Shown here piece after piece: positions 1-8,228 of a stretch of 64,000 nt of DNA; positions within the stretch are counted from its first letter, which is position 1; each line of letters opens with the position of its first letter. The stretch is from positions 1 to 64,000 of the forward strand of contig ONCI01000002.1 in the NCBI GenBank assembly GCA_900316255.1. Reading direction: 5' to 3'. Below the pieces are notes generated by a model. The model was not told the origin of the DNA and did no database searches. It saw only the letters and a list, made by a program, of their open reading frames with translations. Source of the stretch: an uncultured Eubacteriales bacterium (GTDB taxonomy: Bacteria; Bacillota; Clostridia; Oscillospirales; Oscillospiraceae). The translations under genes and the position numbers were made by a program.

Positions 1-694
1 TTGTCCCGTCCCGCTCGCAGGCGCTCACCAGGCAGCGGCCCGCCGCCTGGGTATAGCCGGTCTTGCCGCCCAGGCAGCCCGGGCAGCTGCCCAGCAGCTT
101 GTTGTGATTCCCATAGTATTGCTCCCGGATGGCCGCATGGTCCTGCTTCAGGATCGCAAGCAGCGCCGGTTCCCGGAGGCAGGCGGCCATCAGCTTTGCC
201 AGATCCGCGGCCGTGCCGTAGTGCTCCGGATCGTCCAGCCCGTGGGGATTGGCAAAATGGCTGTTCTCCATGCCAAGGGCCGCGGCCTTTTCGTTCATCC
301 AGGCCACGAAGCGGGCAGTATCCCCGCCGCAGTGCAGGGCCAGAGCCTGGGCTGCGTCGTTGCCGGAGGCCAGCAGCAATCCGGTGAGCAGTTCCTGCAC
401 CGTATACTTCTCACCCGCCTGCAGATACATGGAGGAGCCCTCGATGCCGCAGCATGCCGCGGGGATCTCCACCTCGTCTGCAAGTTTGCTGTGCTCCAGG
501 GCCACCAGAGCGGTCATGAGCTTGGTGGTGCTGGCGATGAGGCGCCGCGCATCGGCGTTTTTCGCAAGCAACATCTCCCCATTCTCCCCGGTGAGCACCG
601 CGCATTCCGCGCTGAGGGCCGGCGGCTCTTTCCCCTTCGCTGCGCTTGGGTTCAGCAGCAGGGCGGCCAGGAGCAGCAATATGGCTTTTCGCAT
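1..694 (-). CDS. D-alanyl-D-alanine carboxypeptidase (penicillin-binding protein 5 family), 3' end cut off
   Basis: Serine-type carboxypeptidase that trims the terminal D-Ala from peptidoglycan stem peptides outside the membrane. About 231 codons are visible from the ATG at 692-694; the rest lies beyond the window edge. The N-terminus is a signal peptide (MRKAILLLLAALLL). All three penicillin-binding motifs are readable: STTK at about residues 55-58 (nucleophile Ser55), SGN at 110-112 and KTG at 211-213. The family is the DacB/DacF type found next to scpAB and ytfJ in sporulating Clostridia, so a spore-cortex or vegetative role are both possible. It is the last visible gene of the leftward cluster and its ribosome site lies inside a hairpin (695-730). 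Confidence 0.93.
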   Translation of the reverse strand, partial: MRKAILLLLAALLLNPSAAKGKEPPALSAECAVLTGENGEMLLAKNADARRLIASTTKLMTALVALEHSKLADEVEIPAACCGIEGSSMYLQAGEKYTVQELLTGLLLASGNDAAQALALHCGGDTARFVAWMNEKAAALGMENSHFANPHGLDDPEHYGTAADLAKLMAACLREPALLAILKQDHAAIREQYYGNHNKLLGSCPGCLGGKTGYTQAAGRCLVSACERDGT

Positions 695-730
695 AATAAG
701 CACCACCTATCAGAGCAGGTAGTGCTTATT
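695..730 (-). promoter_or_regulatory. hairpin overlapping the ribosome site of the carboxypeptidase gene
   Basis: The bases at 695-708 and 717-730 are complementary over 14 positions with one mismatch and an 8-nt loop. Read on the minus strand, the 3' arm contains AGGTGG, the Shine-Dalgarno of the carboxypeptidase, and ends directly at the ATG. The structure could act as a weak terminator after ytfJ or could mask the ribosome site; there is no U-run, so masking or transcript processing is the better guess. Confidence 0.5.
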
Positions 731-749
731 ATACGTTTTCGATCTTGTT

Positions 750-1133
750 TTATTTATCCTGCTGTTTGTTGATAAAGGCGTCCACCTTGTCCATCACCTG
801 GGGCACCAGATCGATGATTCGATCCACGGTGGTGCTGGCGGGAGGCGTGATGTTGATCATGCGCACAGTGCCTTCCTTGATCACCAAAAAGCCGATGGGG
901 TCGATCTTCACGCCGGTGGCGTTGCCGCCGCCGTAGGGCCGCTCTCCCGCTCTCTTGGGGGAGAACTCCACACCGCCGCCGCCGAAGCCCACGCTGATGC
1001 GGGAAATGGGGACCAGCGTGATGCCGTCGGGCGTGTAGATGGGCTCGCCCACCACGGTATCGACTTTGAGCATGTTTTTCACATTGTCCATGGTGGACTG
1101 CATGAGTTCACCGATCGGGTTGATGTTATCCAT
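750..1133 (-). CDS. ytfJ: sporulation protein YtfJ (GerW family)
   Basis: 127-aa protein of the GerW/YtfJ family, known in Bacillus as a spore protein under forespore control and affecting germination. The sequence has the family features: an N-terminal MDNINPIGELMQ helix, a glycine-rich stretch (GFGGGG around residue 50), a basic GERPYGGGNATG segment and the VKIDPIGFLVI core. It overlaps the upstream DUF2953 gene by 8 bp, so the two are translationally coupled. Its place between scpB/DUF2953 and a D,D-carboxypeptidase is the usual Clostridia arrangement. The molecular activity of the family is unknown. Confidence 0.92.
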   Translation of the reverse strand: MDNINPIGELMQSTMDNVKNMLKVDTVVGEPIYTPDGITLVPISRISVGFGGGGVEFSPKRAGERPYGGGNATGVKIDPIGFLVIKEGTVRMINITPPASTTVDRIIDLVPQVMDKVDAFINKQQDK

Positions 1134-1860
1134 TCGCTGCCATCCTTTCCTCTTCCTGTATGTTTTCTGTTTCTTTCTTTTCTGTATCGGGAGCGGCCTC
1201 TGCGGCCTTCTGCGCTTTCTTCATGGCCTTGGCTTCCTTTTTCTGCCGGCGCTTGCTGCGGATCAGGATCTTCAGCGCGCCGAAGAGGATGCTGTTCACC
1301 ACCCCGAAGATCCGCCAGAGGTTGATCGTCAGGGCAAGGCCCAGTTCCAGGAAGGTCCGGTCCGCGGCAAAGTCCACATCCGTCCACACGCTGCAGTCCT
1401 TCACCCGGAAGGCCCGGCTGCAGGGCTGGGCCAGACTGGAGAGCGCCGCGTTCACCCAGCCGTAGGTCATGGCCACGTCATAGGGATCATAGCCTGCGGC
1501 GATATAGTGGAGCAGGAAGCGGTCCACCCGCCAGGCCCGGCCGAACTTGCCGATGCCCCGCAGCACTACCCGCACCAGCTCCAGCAGCTCGTCCCGGTTG
1601 AAGGGAAGGGAGCGTTTCTTTTTGGGCGCAGGCTCTTCCTCCTCCTGGGGCTCCTCTGGCTTTTTCTTCTTTTTCTTTTTGTTTTGCTTGGGCTCCTTGG
1701 GCTTCTTCTCTCGCCTGGGAAAAAGCTGGACCAGCACGGGTCCCACCTTTGCGGAAAGGTGGAAGCGGCCGCCGTCATTGCCCAGGTCGACCCCCACGGG
1801 GATCAACAGGATCAGCAGAATGAGCGCAAGGAACACGCCAAGGATGATCCAGCCAACCAA
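1126..1860 (-). CDS. DUF2953 domain-containing membrane protein
   Basis: 244-aa protein with an N-terminal membrane segment (residues about 3-22), a low-complexity lysine/glutamate/proline linker (about residues 52-85) and a C-terminal DUF2953 region containing the RVDRFLLHYIAAGYDPYDVA-type core. The DUF2953/YtfI protein is a standard neighbour of ytfJ in sporulating Firmicutes; its function is unknown and it probably works with YtfJ. The start is a TTG at 1858-1860, preceded by AAGGAG provided by the end of scpB. The long charged linker is longer than I would expect for the family and is probably disordered. Confidence 0.85.
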   Translation of the reverse strand: MVGWIILGVFLALILLILLIPVGVDLGNDGGRFHLSAKVGPVLVQLFPRREKKPKEPKQNKKKKKKKPEEPQEEEEPAPKKKRSLPFNRDELLELVRVVLRGIGKFGRAWRVDRFLLHYIAAGYDPYDVAMTYGWVNAALSSLAQPCSRAFRVKDCSVWTDVDFAADRTFLELGLALTINLWRIFGVVNSILFGALKILIRSKRRQKKEAKAMKKAQKAAEAAPDTEKKETENIQEEERMAANG

Positions 1861-1866
1861 ATTCCA

Positions 1867-2478
1867 TCACTCCTTCGCCGGGTCCGTGACCTCATCGATG
1901 CTGATTTGATCGGGCTCGGCGGCATTTTGCAGTTCGTCAATGGCCTTCTGGAGCTTTTCCACGCCCTCGCTCCCGGTGATGTCCGGCAGCGGCGGCAGCT
2001 GAGAAAGCTCCGAAATGCCCATGGTACGCAGGAAAACGTCGGTGGTGCGGAAGAGGGCGGGACGGCCCGGGGCCTCCAGGCGCCCGCAGATCTCGATGAG
2101 TCCCCGCTCCGTAAGAGCGCCCACGGTGTAGGAGCTGTCCACCCCGCGGACCCGGTCGATGTAGGCTCTCGTCACCGGCTGAAAGTAGGCAACGATGGCC
2201 AGGGTCTCCAGCGCGCTCTGGGAGAGCATGGGGGGCTTGCGCTGCTCCAGGGTCTTGATCACATAGGGGGCGTAGTCCGGCGCGGAGCACATCTGAAGTT
2301 TGTCCCCCAGGCGGAGGATGCGCATGCCCCGCTGCTCCCGCTCGTATTGTTCCGAGAGCTCCGCTGCGATCTGACCCAGCTCCGTCTCGTCCGTATCCAG
2401 GACCAGGGAAAGTCTCGCCAGGGGGACGCTCTCCCCCGCTGCAAACAGTATAGCCTCAAGTGCGGCAGAAATATCCAT
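1867..2478 (-). CDS. scpB: segregation and condensation protein B
   Basis: 203-aa ScpB, the dimeric winged-helix (kite) subunit of the SMC-ScpA-ScpB condensin that organises and segregates the chromosome. The two winged-helix domains are recognisable: residues 1-90 with the typical LEAILFAAGESV opening, and 90-170 with LSQSALETLAIVAYFQPVTR and the GLIEICGRLEAPGRPALFRTT signature. An acidic tail follows. It sits 13 bp after scpA on the same strand and six bases before DUF2953, so all are probably co-transcribed. Confidence 0.96.
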   Translation of the reverse strand: MDISAALEAILFAAGESVPLARLSLVLDTDETELGQIAAELSEQYEREQRGMRILRLGDKLQMCSAPDYAPYVIKTLEQRKPPMLSQSALETLAIVAYFQPVTRAYIDRVRGVDSSYTVGALTERGLIEICGRLEAPGRPALFRTTDVFLRTMGISELSQLPPLPDITGSEGVEKLQKAIDELQNAAEPDQISIDEVTDPAKE

Positions 2479-2491
2479 ATGAATCGATTTC

Positions 2492-3277
2492 CTATTCTTC
2501 GATCGTCTTCAAAATCTCGTCCGTGTCCCCGCCGATGAAACGCAGGCGGTAGCCGGTCTCCTCCCGGTCGATGTGCACATGTCCCATGCTGCACAGCTCC
2601 AGCACCGAAAGGAAGGTGGCAACAATTTCGGAGCGGGACGAGCAGGCCCGGTACAGCTCCTCCATCATGGCGGGACCAAGGCGCAGCCGCTCCAGCAGCT
2701 CGCGGCTCTTGCTGCGCACGCTGTAGATGATGCGGCTGGGGATGGCGTCGTGGAGCCGGTCCTCGTTCTCCGAGACGGGGACGCCCCGGGTGAACACGTT
2801 CCGCAGGGCCTTCAGCAGATCCACCGGCTCGTGCCGGTATTCGTACTCCCTGCCCTTTTTGGGCAGAGGCTCCGGGAGCTTGGCAAAGTACAGCATGCCC
2901 CGCTCGGAGGCGGTTTTCAGCGCGGGCACGACCTCCCGCACGGCTGCCAGATTGTCCCGGGCCTTCAGCTGCTCCAGGGATTCCATCAGCACTTCCAGCT
3001 CGGAGACCTCCTCCTCGCTGGTCAGCAGGGTCCTGGTCTTGATATACAGCAGATGGGAGGCCATCTGCACGAACTCGCTTGCGATCTCCAGATCCATGCT
3101 CTGCATCTCGTCCATCCAGGCCAGGTACTGGTCCAGGATCTCGGAGATCTGCAGGTCCCGGATCTCGATCTTATTCTTCTGCAGCAGGGCCAGGATCAGG
3201 CTCAGGGGCCCTTCAAAGTCCTGCAGCTCGTCTTTTTCGTGGATGATGCCTTCCAGATGAAAATTGGGGTTTTCCAT
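2492..3277 (-). CDS. scpA: segregation and condensation protein A (kleisin)
   Basis: 261-aa ScpA, the kleisin that bridges the SMC head and neck and carries the ScpB dimer. The N-terminal DFEGPLSLILALLQKNKIEI segment (about residues 20-40) is the SMC-neck-binding helix signature; the middle LVQMASHLLYIKTRTLL-like helix is the ScpB-binding region, and the C-terminal winged helix is at about residues 195-250. Length is normal. The downstream scpB and upstream site-2 protease are on the same strand, with gaps of 14 and 9 bp, indicating an operon. Confidence 0.96.
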   Translation of the reverse strand: MENPNFHLEGIIHEKDELQDFEGPLSLILALLQKNKIEIRDLQISEILDQYLAWMDEMQSMDLEIASEFVQMASHLLYIKTRTLLTSEEEVSELEVLMESLEQLKARDNLAAVREVVPALKTASERGMLYFAKLPEPLPKKGREYEYRHEPVDLLKALRNVFTRGVPVSENEDRLHDAIPSRIIYSVRSKSRELLERLRLGPAMMEELYRACSSRSEIVATFLSVLELCSMGHVHIDREETGYRLRFIGGDTDEILKTIEE

Positions 3278-3286
3278 GTTGACTCC

Positions 3287-3985
3287 TCAAAAGAGGGATT
3301 GGCCCAGGGCAAAGCCCAGCTTCGCCGCGGGCAGCAGCAGCGACAGTCCCTTGTGCAGCAGCCAGGAGAGGGGCCCGTCGATCGCGTTGGTAAAGAGAAG
3401 CGCCGCCAGGATGAGGAAACCGTAGCGCTCATAGCGCATGAGTTTCCAATAGCCTTCGTCGGAGAGAAGGGAGAAAAGCACCTTGGACCCGTCCAGCGGC
3501 GGAACGGGCAAGATGTTGAAGATGGCCATGGCAAGGCTCAAAACCACCGTGGTCTCCATCATTTCCAGCGCAAGCTGGCCCGTGCTGCTGCCGCTCAGCG
3601 GCAGGATCAGCAGCCCGTAGAGGAAATAAAACACCAGGGAGATGAGCACGTTGCAAAGAGGGCCGGCCAGAGCGGTGATCGCCATGCCCCGCTTGGGGTT
3701 TTGAAACTTCCGCATATCCACCGGCACCGGCTTTGCGTAGCCGAATCCGAAGATCACCATCATCAGAAGCCCCATGGGGTCCAGGTGCTTGATGGGGTTC
3801 AGGGTGAGGCGCCCCGCCGCCTTGGCGGTGTCGTCCCCCAAGGCATAGGCGGTGAAGCCGTGGGCCAACTCGTGCAGGGTGATGCACAGCAGCGCCGGGA
3901 TAACACGAAGCAAAATATCCCGCAAGCCGCTGAAATCAAAACCGTTGAGAATCTCCTGTAACACGCTGATGGCATTCACCCCCAA
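3287..3985 (-). CDS. site-2 protease family membrane peptidase (M50)
   Basis: 232-aa integral membrane zinc protease. The zinc motif HELAHG is near residue 36 within a membrane segment, and the distal aspartate motif (LPVPPLDGSK) lies at about residue 160; together they form the S2P active site. Four to six hydrophobic segments are visible. The family (YwhC-like) is commonly found immediately upstream of scpA in Firmicutes, and its substrate is unknown. The 5' end is uncertain: the frame opens at a TTG at 3985, with in-frame GTG codons at 3979 and 3964; a GGGGG stretch at 3980-3984 could serve the GTG at 3964. It is transcribed divergently from the hydrolase at 4126. Confidence 0.9.
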   Translation of the reverse strand: MGVNAISVLQEILNGFDFSGLRDILLRVIPALLCITLHELAHGFTAYALGDDTAKAAGRLTLNPIKHLDPMGLLMMVIFGFGYAKPVPVDMRKFQNPKRGMAITALAGPLCNVLISLVFYFLYGLLILPLSGSSTGQLALEMMETTVVLSLAMAIFNILPVPPLDGSKVLFSLLSDEGYWKLMRYERYGFLILAALLFTNAIDGPLSWLLHKGLSLLLPAAKLGFALGQSLF

Positions 3986-4072
3986 AATATCAATTCATTT
4001 TACCAAAGAACGCCATAAAATACAAGTGCGAGACAGATTTTTACCGGCACACAAGCCCCGATACTCAAATCA

Positions 4073-4101
4073 TTGACAGTTTTTCCCGGAAATGATACTG
4101 T
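4073..4101 (+). promoter_or_regulatory. sigma-A type promoter for the metallo-hydrolase
   Basis: TTGACA at 4073-4078 and TACTGT at 4096-4101 are separated by 17 bp, followed 25 bp later by the ATG at 4126 with AGGTGG as ribosome site. Confidence 0.6.
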
Positions 4102-4125
4102 ATTGGCAGGAAAGGTGGGAATCGC

Positions 4126-4962
4126 ATGAAGCTCCATGTCCTCCGCTGTGGCGAGATCCGCGTCTCCCCGGCCATGCCCTATGGCAACAGTCTGGATCTG
4201 AAAACCGCGGCGAAACTGCTCTCCGCCCCGGAGAAGGACCGGATCACGCTCCCTGTCAGCGTCTACCTGATCGAGCACCCGAAAGGTCTCATCCTGGTGG
4301 ACACCGGCTGGTGCCGGGAGCTCAGTCCCAAGGGCGTATACGATCCCAGGGCCGCGCGGCAGGTCCTCTCCCCCGCGCTGGCGGCCCTCTATCATCCCCT
4401 GCTTCCCGCGGGCATGGCCGTGGATGAACAGCTTGCTGCCATGGGCATTCAGCCGCAGGATCTGGCGGCGGTGATCCTGACCCACCTGGATCCGGACCAT
4501 GTGGCGGGTCTTCGCCATGTGCAGAAGGCCCGGCGCATCATCCTCCCGGAGGACGAGTACTTCTGGTCCTGCCGGATGGTATACAAAAACCGCCAGCCCC
4601 AAAAGCTCTGGCTGGACTATCCCATGGAGCGGCCCTATTACCGGGGCTCTCCCCTGGGCCCCGCCGGCTGGGCCATCGACCTCTTCGGGGACGAGAGCCT
4701 GCAGCTTGTAAATCTCCCTGGTCATACCGACGGCCAGGCGGCGGTGCTGGTCCGAAACGGCAGGCGCTTCGTGCTCCTCGCGGCGGACGCGGCCTATTCG
4801 CCCCGCAACTGGAAGGAAAGCATCACCCCCGGCTTCGGCTTCGACCGGGAGCGGCAGAAAAAGTCTCTTGCCTGGATCGCCCAGATGGCGGCGGACCCCG
4901 GCTGCGCCGCCGTCCTCTGCAGCCACGACCCCGCCCAAGCTCCCGGGGCGATCGAGTTTTGA
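4126..4962 (+). CDS. metallo-beta-lactamase fold hydrolase, N-acyl homoserine lactonase-like
   Basis: 278-aa soluble hydrolase. The metal-binding signature THLDPDH at about residues 119-125, a second histidine in LPGHTDGQ at about residue 197 and the aspartate in LLAADAAY at about residue 222 give the dinuclear metal site of the superfamily. Overall layout (secreted signal absent, LVDTGWC strand, HLDPDH, GHTDG) matches the AHL-lactonase-like clade that includes many general esterases and lactonases. A quorum-quenching role cannot be claimed; substrate is unknown. It stands alone between a divergent promoter and a shared terminator. Confidence 0.85.
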   Translation: MKLHVLRCGEIRVSPAMPYGNSLDLKTAAKLLSAPEKDRITLPVSVYLIEHPKGLILVDTGWCRELSPKGVYDPRAARQVLSPALAALYHPLLPAGMAVDEQLAAMGIQPQDLAAVILTHLDPDHVAGLRHVQKARRIILPEDEYFWSCRMVYKNRQPQKLWLDYPMERPYYRGSPLGPAGWAIDLFGDESLQLVNLPGHTDGQAAVLVRNGRRFVLLAADAAYSPRNWKESITPGFGFDRERQKKSLAWIAQMAADPGCAAVLCSHDPAQAPGAIEF

Positions 4963-4990
4963 TCCAGGTCGATCCGTGCATAAAAAAAGA

Positions 4991-5037
4991 AGGAACGGAT
5001 TGCAAGATGCAAACTTGCGTCCGTTCCTGTTTTTTTT
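4991..5037. terminator. bidirectional intrinsic terminator
   Basis: Inverted repeat AGGAACGGA ... TCCGTTCCT (extended by TTGCAAG/CTTGCG) with T-runs on both sides (poly-A at 4982-4990, poly-T at 5030-5037). It separates the convergent hydrolase and engB genes and can serve both. Confidence 0.88.
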
Positions 5038-5045
5038 GTTTCGTA

Positions 5046-5636
5046 TTACAACAGACTCATGATCTCCGCGAGGAGCTGTTCCCGGCCCTGGCCTTTTTCC
5101 GCGGAAAAGGGGATCAGCGGCACGGCGTCCGAAAGGCCCAGGGTCTCACGGATCAGCTGGAGGTTCGGCTCGATCTCGCTCTTTTTGAGCTTATCCAGCT
5201 TGTTGGCCACCACTGCCAGGCGGCAGCCGGCGTTCTGGAACCACTCCGCCATGGTGATATCGTCCGCCGTGGGCTTGTGCCTCGCGTCCACGATCATGAC
5301 GCCCAGATCAAAGGTCCCGGGATCGGCGAAGAAATCCTCCATCAGCTTGCCCCAGCGTTCCTTTTCCGCCTGGGACACCTTGGCGTAGCCGTAGCCGGGC
5401 AGGTCCACGAAATAGAGCTTCCCGTCGATGAGGAAGTAGTTCACATGGACGGTCTTCCCCGGCTGGGCCCCCACGCGGGCGAAATTCTTCCGGTTCAGCA
5501 TGCGGTTGATGACCGAGCTTTTGCCCACATTGGACTTGCCCGCAAAGGCCACCTTGGGCACGCTGCTGTGGATGAACTGTCCCGCAGCGGCGGCGGACTT
5601 CACGAACTCCGCCTTGTTCACATTCAGCGTCGCCAT
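5046..5636 (-). CDS. engB: ribosome biogenesis GTPase YsxC/EngB
   Basis: 196-aa TrmE-Era-EngA-EngB-type GTPase needed for late 50S subunit assembly. G1 (GKSNVGKSS, about residues 34-42), G3 (DLPGYGYAK, about 76-84) and G4 (NKLDK, about 145-149) are intact. It is the last gene of the leftward tig-clpP-clpX-lon-engB set, a classic Firmicute order. Its ribosome site (GGAGG) lies inside the right-hand-reading end of the inverted-repeat element 5641-5804 that separates it from lon. Confidence 0.97.
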   Translation of the reverse strand: MATLNVNKAEFVKSAAAAGQFIHSSVPKVAFAGKSNVGKSSVINRMLNRKNFARVGAQPGKTVHVNYFLIDGKLYFVDLPGYGYAKVSQAEKERWGKLMEDFFADPGTFDLGVMIVDARHKPTADDITMAEWFQNAGCRLAVVANKLDKLKKSEIEPNLQLIRETLGLSDAVPLIPFSAEKGQGREQLLAEIMSLL

Positions 5637-5640
5637 GTGA

Positions 5641-5804
5641 TACGAACCTCCAATAAAAAATCTTTCATTCGCAGCGGCAGATTGTCCGCCAGCCTTCGTT
5701 GCCGCCCTTGACCATATATATCCATTATGCTCTGCGGGCGTCGCCTCGTCTGACGGACAATCTTCACGCAGCTCGGTAAAATCTTTTTATCGGAGCTTCG
5801 TATT
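5641..5804. repeat. imperfect inverted-repeat element between lon and engB (MITE-like)
   Basis: About 164 bp. The left part (TACGAACCTCCAATAAAAAA ... AGATTGTCCGCCAG, 5641-5692) is matched by the reverse complement of the right part (CTGACGGACAATCT at 5749-5762 through to TTCGTA at 5796-5801). Inner 14-mers differ by one base. The lon stop codon sits at the right edge and the engB ribosome site within the left edge, suggesting an insertion that became the operon spacer. Confidence 0.7.
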
Positions 5805-8196
5805 ACACCCGGAGGGCCTTTCTGCTCTTGACGGGGGCGGCGGGCAGAGGCATGGTCTCGTGCAGCTCGCCCCGCAGCAGCGCCACGTCCAGCGCAGCGT
5901 CCGCGTGGTCCACCGGCACGAAGTGCAGCCCGGCGCGGACGGTCTGGTCGATCTCCTGCAGGTCGGGCTCATTGTCCGCCGGGATGATCACGGTCTTGAC
6001 CCCGGCGCGAAGCGCAGCCATGGTCTTTTCCCGCAGTCCCCCGATGGGGAGGATGCGCCCGCGCAGGGTGATCTCGCCGGTCATGGCCACATCGCTGCGT
6101 ACCGGCGTCCCGGTGAGGGCGGAGATGAGGGCGATGGTCACGGTGATGCCGGCGGAGGGACCGTCCTTGGGCACGGCGCCCTCGGGGAAGTGGATGTGAA
6201 TGTCGCTGTTCTTATAGAAGTCCGGGTCGATGCCCAGCATCTCGGCACGGGAGCGGATATAGCTCATGGCCGCCCGGGCGGATTCCTTCATCACATCGCC
6301 CAGGTTGCCGGTGAGCTCCAGCTTGCCGCTTCCGGGGAGCACGGCCACTTCCACATCCAGCACCTCCCCGCCCACTTCCGTGTAGGCAAGGCCCCGGACC
6401 AGGCCGACCTCCGGCCGGGTGCGCAGGGCGTCGGGCTTGAAGCGGGCCGGGCCCAGCAGAGGCTCCAGCTTGCCGGCCTTCACGGAGAGGGATTTGTACT
6501 TCTCCTCGGCCACGCCCTCCGCCGCCTTGCGGCAGACAGCGGCCAGCTCCCGCTCCAGTACGCGCACGCCGGATTCCCGGGTGTAGCCCCGGATGATCTC
6601 CCGGATGGCGGCGTCCTCAATCTTGAGCTGGGCGGCCTTGAGGCCGTGCTTTTTCCGCTGCTTGGGGATCAGGTGGCGCTTGGCGATCTGCAGCTTCTCC
6701 TCGTCGGTATAGCTGGAGAGCTCGATGACCTCCATCCGGTCCAGCAGGGCCCGGGGAATGGTGGAGGTGGTGTTGGCGGTGGTGATGAAGAAGACCTTGG
6801 ACAGGTCAAAGGGCAGCTCCAGGAAGTGGTCCCGGAAAGTGGCGTTCTGCTCCGGGTCCAGGGCCTCCAGCAGGGCGGCGCTGGGGTCGCCCCGATAGTC
6901 GGAGCCAAGCTTGTCGATCTCGTCCAGCACCATCAGGGGGTTGCAGCTGCCCGCCTGCTGGATGCCGGCGATGATGCGGCCCGGCATGGAGCCGATGTAT
7001 GTTTTGCGGTGGCCGCGGATCTCGGCCTCGTCGTGGATACCGCCGAGAGACACGCGCACCAGCTTCCGCCCGGTGGCGTGGGCCACGCTCATGGCGATGC
7101 TGGTCTTGCCCGTTCCCGGAGGGCCCACCAGGCACAGGAGCCCGCCCTTGATGTCCGGGGAAAGCTGCTTCACCGCCAGGTACTCCAGGATGCGCTCCTT
7201 CACCTTCTCCAGGCCAAAGTGCTCATCGTCCAGGATCTTGCGGGCCTTGGCCAGGTCCACGGTCTCCTGGGTGCTCTTGCCCCAGGGCAGCTCCAGGCAG
7301 GTGTCCAGGTAGCCCCGCAGCACCGCCGCCTCGGCGGAGCCGAAGGGCTGCTTCTGCAGGCGGCCCAGCTCCTTTTTCAGCTTCTCCCGCACCTCGTCGG
7401 TGACAGGCAGGGCCTCGATCCGCTGGCGGTATTCGTCAAAATCGTCGGTGAGACCGTCCTCGCCCAGCTCGGACTGGATGATCTTCATCTCTTCCCGCAG
7501 ATAGTACTCCCGCTGGCTGCGGTTCATCTGCTCCTGGGTCTGCTCGTTGAGCTCCTTTTCGATGCTCATCACATCGATCTCCCGGTTCAGCAGGCGCACC
7601 AGCAGCGCCAGCCGCCGGGAGGGAGCGTTCTCCTCCAGCAGCATCTGTTTGTCTTCCAGGCGGAAGTGGACGTTCTGGGCCAGGTAATCCGACACATAGG
7701 CGGGATTGGGATTGGCCAGCACGTTCAGGATCTGCTCTCCCGGCATCTCGGGGCTGAGCTGCAGGTACTCCTGGAAGAGGGAGACGCAGCTGCGCAGCAA
7801 AGCCTCGGTGCGGGTGGAATTGCCCCGCTCCTCCTTGTCGGGCAGGGGGCGGACAGAGGCGCTGTAGCCCTTGGGATCGGTGCGGATCTCCTCGGCGCGG
7901 GCCCGGTACAGGCCCTCCACCATGACCCGGCACATGTTGCCCTGGGGCTGGCGGAGCTGCTGCCGGATGCGGCAGACGGTGCCCACGGCGTAGATATCCT
8001 GCGCCTCGGGCAGGTCCACGCTGATGTCCTTCTGGGCGGCCAGGAAGATGATCTGGTTGCGCTTGGAGGCCGCGGCCAGGGCGCCGATGGAGGCGCTGCG
8101 CTCCACATCAAAGGTCAGGAGCATGCCGGGGAACACATTCAGTCCCCGCAGGGCCAGCAGCGGCAGGCGGATGATTTCGGTTGTTGTTTCGCTCAT
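5803..8196 (-). CDS. lon: ATP-dependent protease La (Lon)
   Basis: 797-aa LonA-type protease, cytosolic hexamer degrading misfolded and regulatory proteins. An N-terminal substrate-recognition domain (residues about 10-200) is followed by a coiled coil, the AAA+ module with Walker A (GPPGTGKTS, about 355) and Walker B (VLDEIDK, about 420), and the protease domain with the Ser-Lys dyad: Ser in KDGPSAGIT (about 680) and Lys in GGLREKTMAAL (about 725). Length is normal. The ATG at 8196 follows a good ribosome site. It is 32 bp downstream of clpX. Confidence 0.97.
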   Translation of the reverse strand: MSETTTEIIRLPLLALRGLNVFPGMLLTFDVERSASIGALAAASKRNQIIFLAAQKDISVDLPEAQDIYAVGTVCRIRQQLRQPQGNMCRVMVEGLYRARAEEIRTDPKGYSASVRPLPDKEERGNSTRTEALLRSCVSLFQEYLQLSPEMPGEQILNVLANPNPAYVSDYLAQNVHFRLEDKQMLLEENAPSRRLALLVRLLNREIDVMSIEKELNEQTQEQMNRSQREYYLREEMKIIQSELGEDGLTDDFDEYRQRIEALPVTDEVREKLKKELGRLQKQPFGSAEAAVLRGYLDTCLELPWGKSTQETVDLAKARKILDDEHFGLEKVKERILEYLAVKQLSPDIKGGLLCLVGPPGTGKTSIAMSVAHATGRKLVRVSLGGIHDEAEIRGHRKTYIGSMPGRIIAGIQQAGSCNPLMVLDEIDKLGSDYRGDPSAALLEALDPEQNATFRDHFLELPFDLSKVFFITTANTTSTIPRALLDRMEVIELSSYTDEEKLQIAKRHLIPKQRKKHGLKAAQLKIEDAAIREIIRGYTRESGVRVLERELAAVCRKAAEGVAEEKYKSLSVKAGKLEPLLGPARFKPDALRTRPEVGLVRGLAYTEVGGEVLDVEVAVLPGSGKLELTGNLGDVMKESARAAMSYIRSRAEMLGIDPDFYKNSDIHIHFPEGAVPKDGPSAGITVTIALISALTGTPVRSDVAMTGEITLRGRILPIGGLREKTMAALRAGVKTVIIPADNEPDLQEIDQTVRAGLHFVPVDHADAALDVALLRGELHETMPLPAAPVKSRKALRV

Positions 8197-8228
8197 AGCT
8201 TACTCCTTTCCGGAGGGGTGCTTCTCTC

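Noticed and set aside
4126..4962. Quorum-quenching lactonase
   Set aside because: The fold and metal motif fit, but the clade contains many other esterases and no acyl-homoserine-lactone context exists; only the superfamily call is kept.
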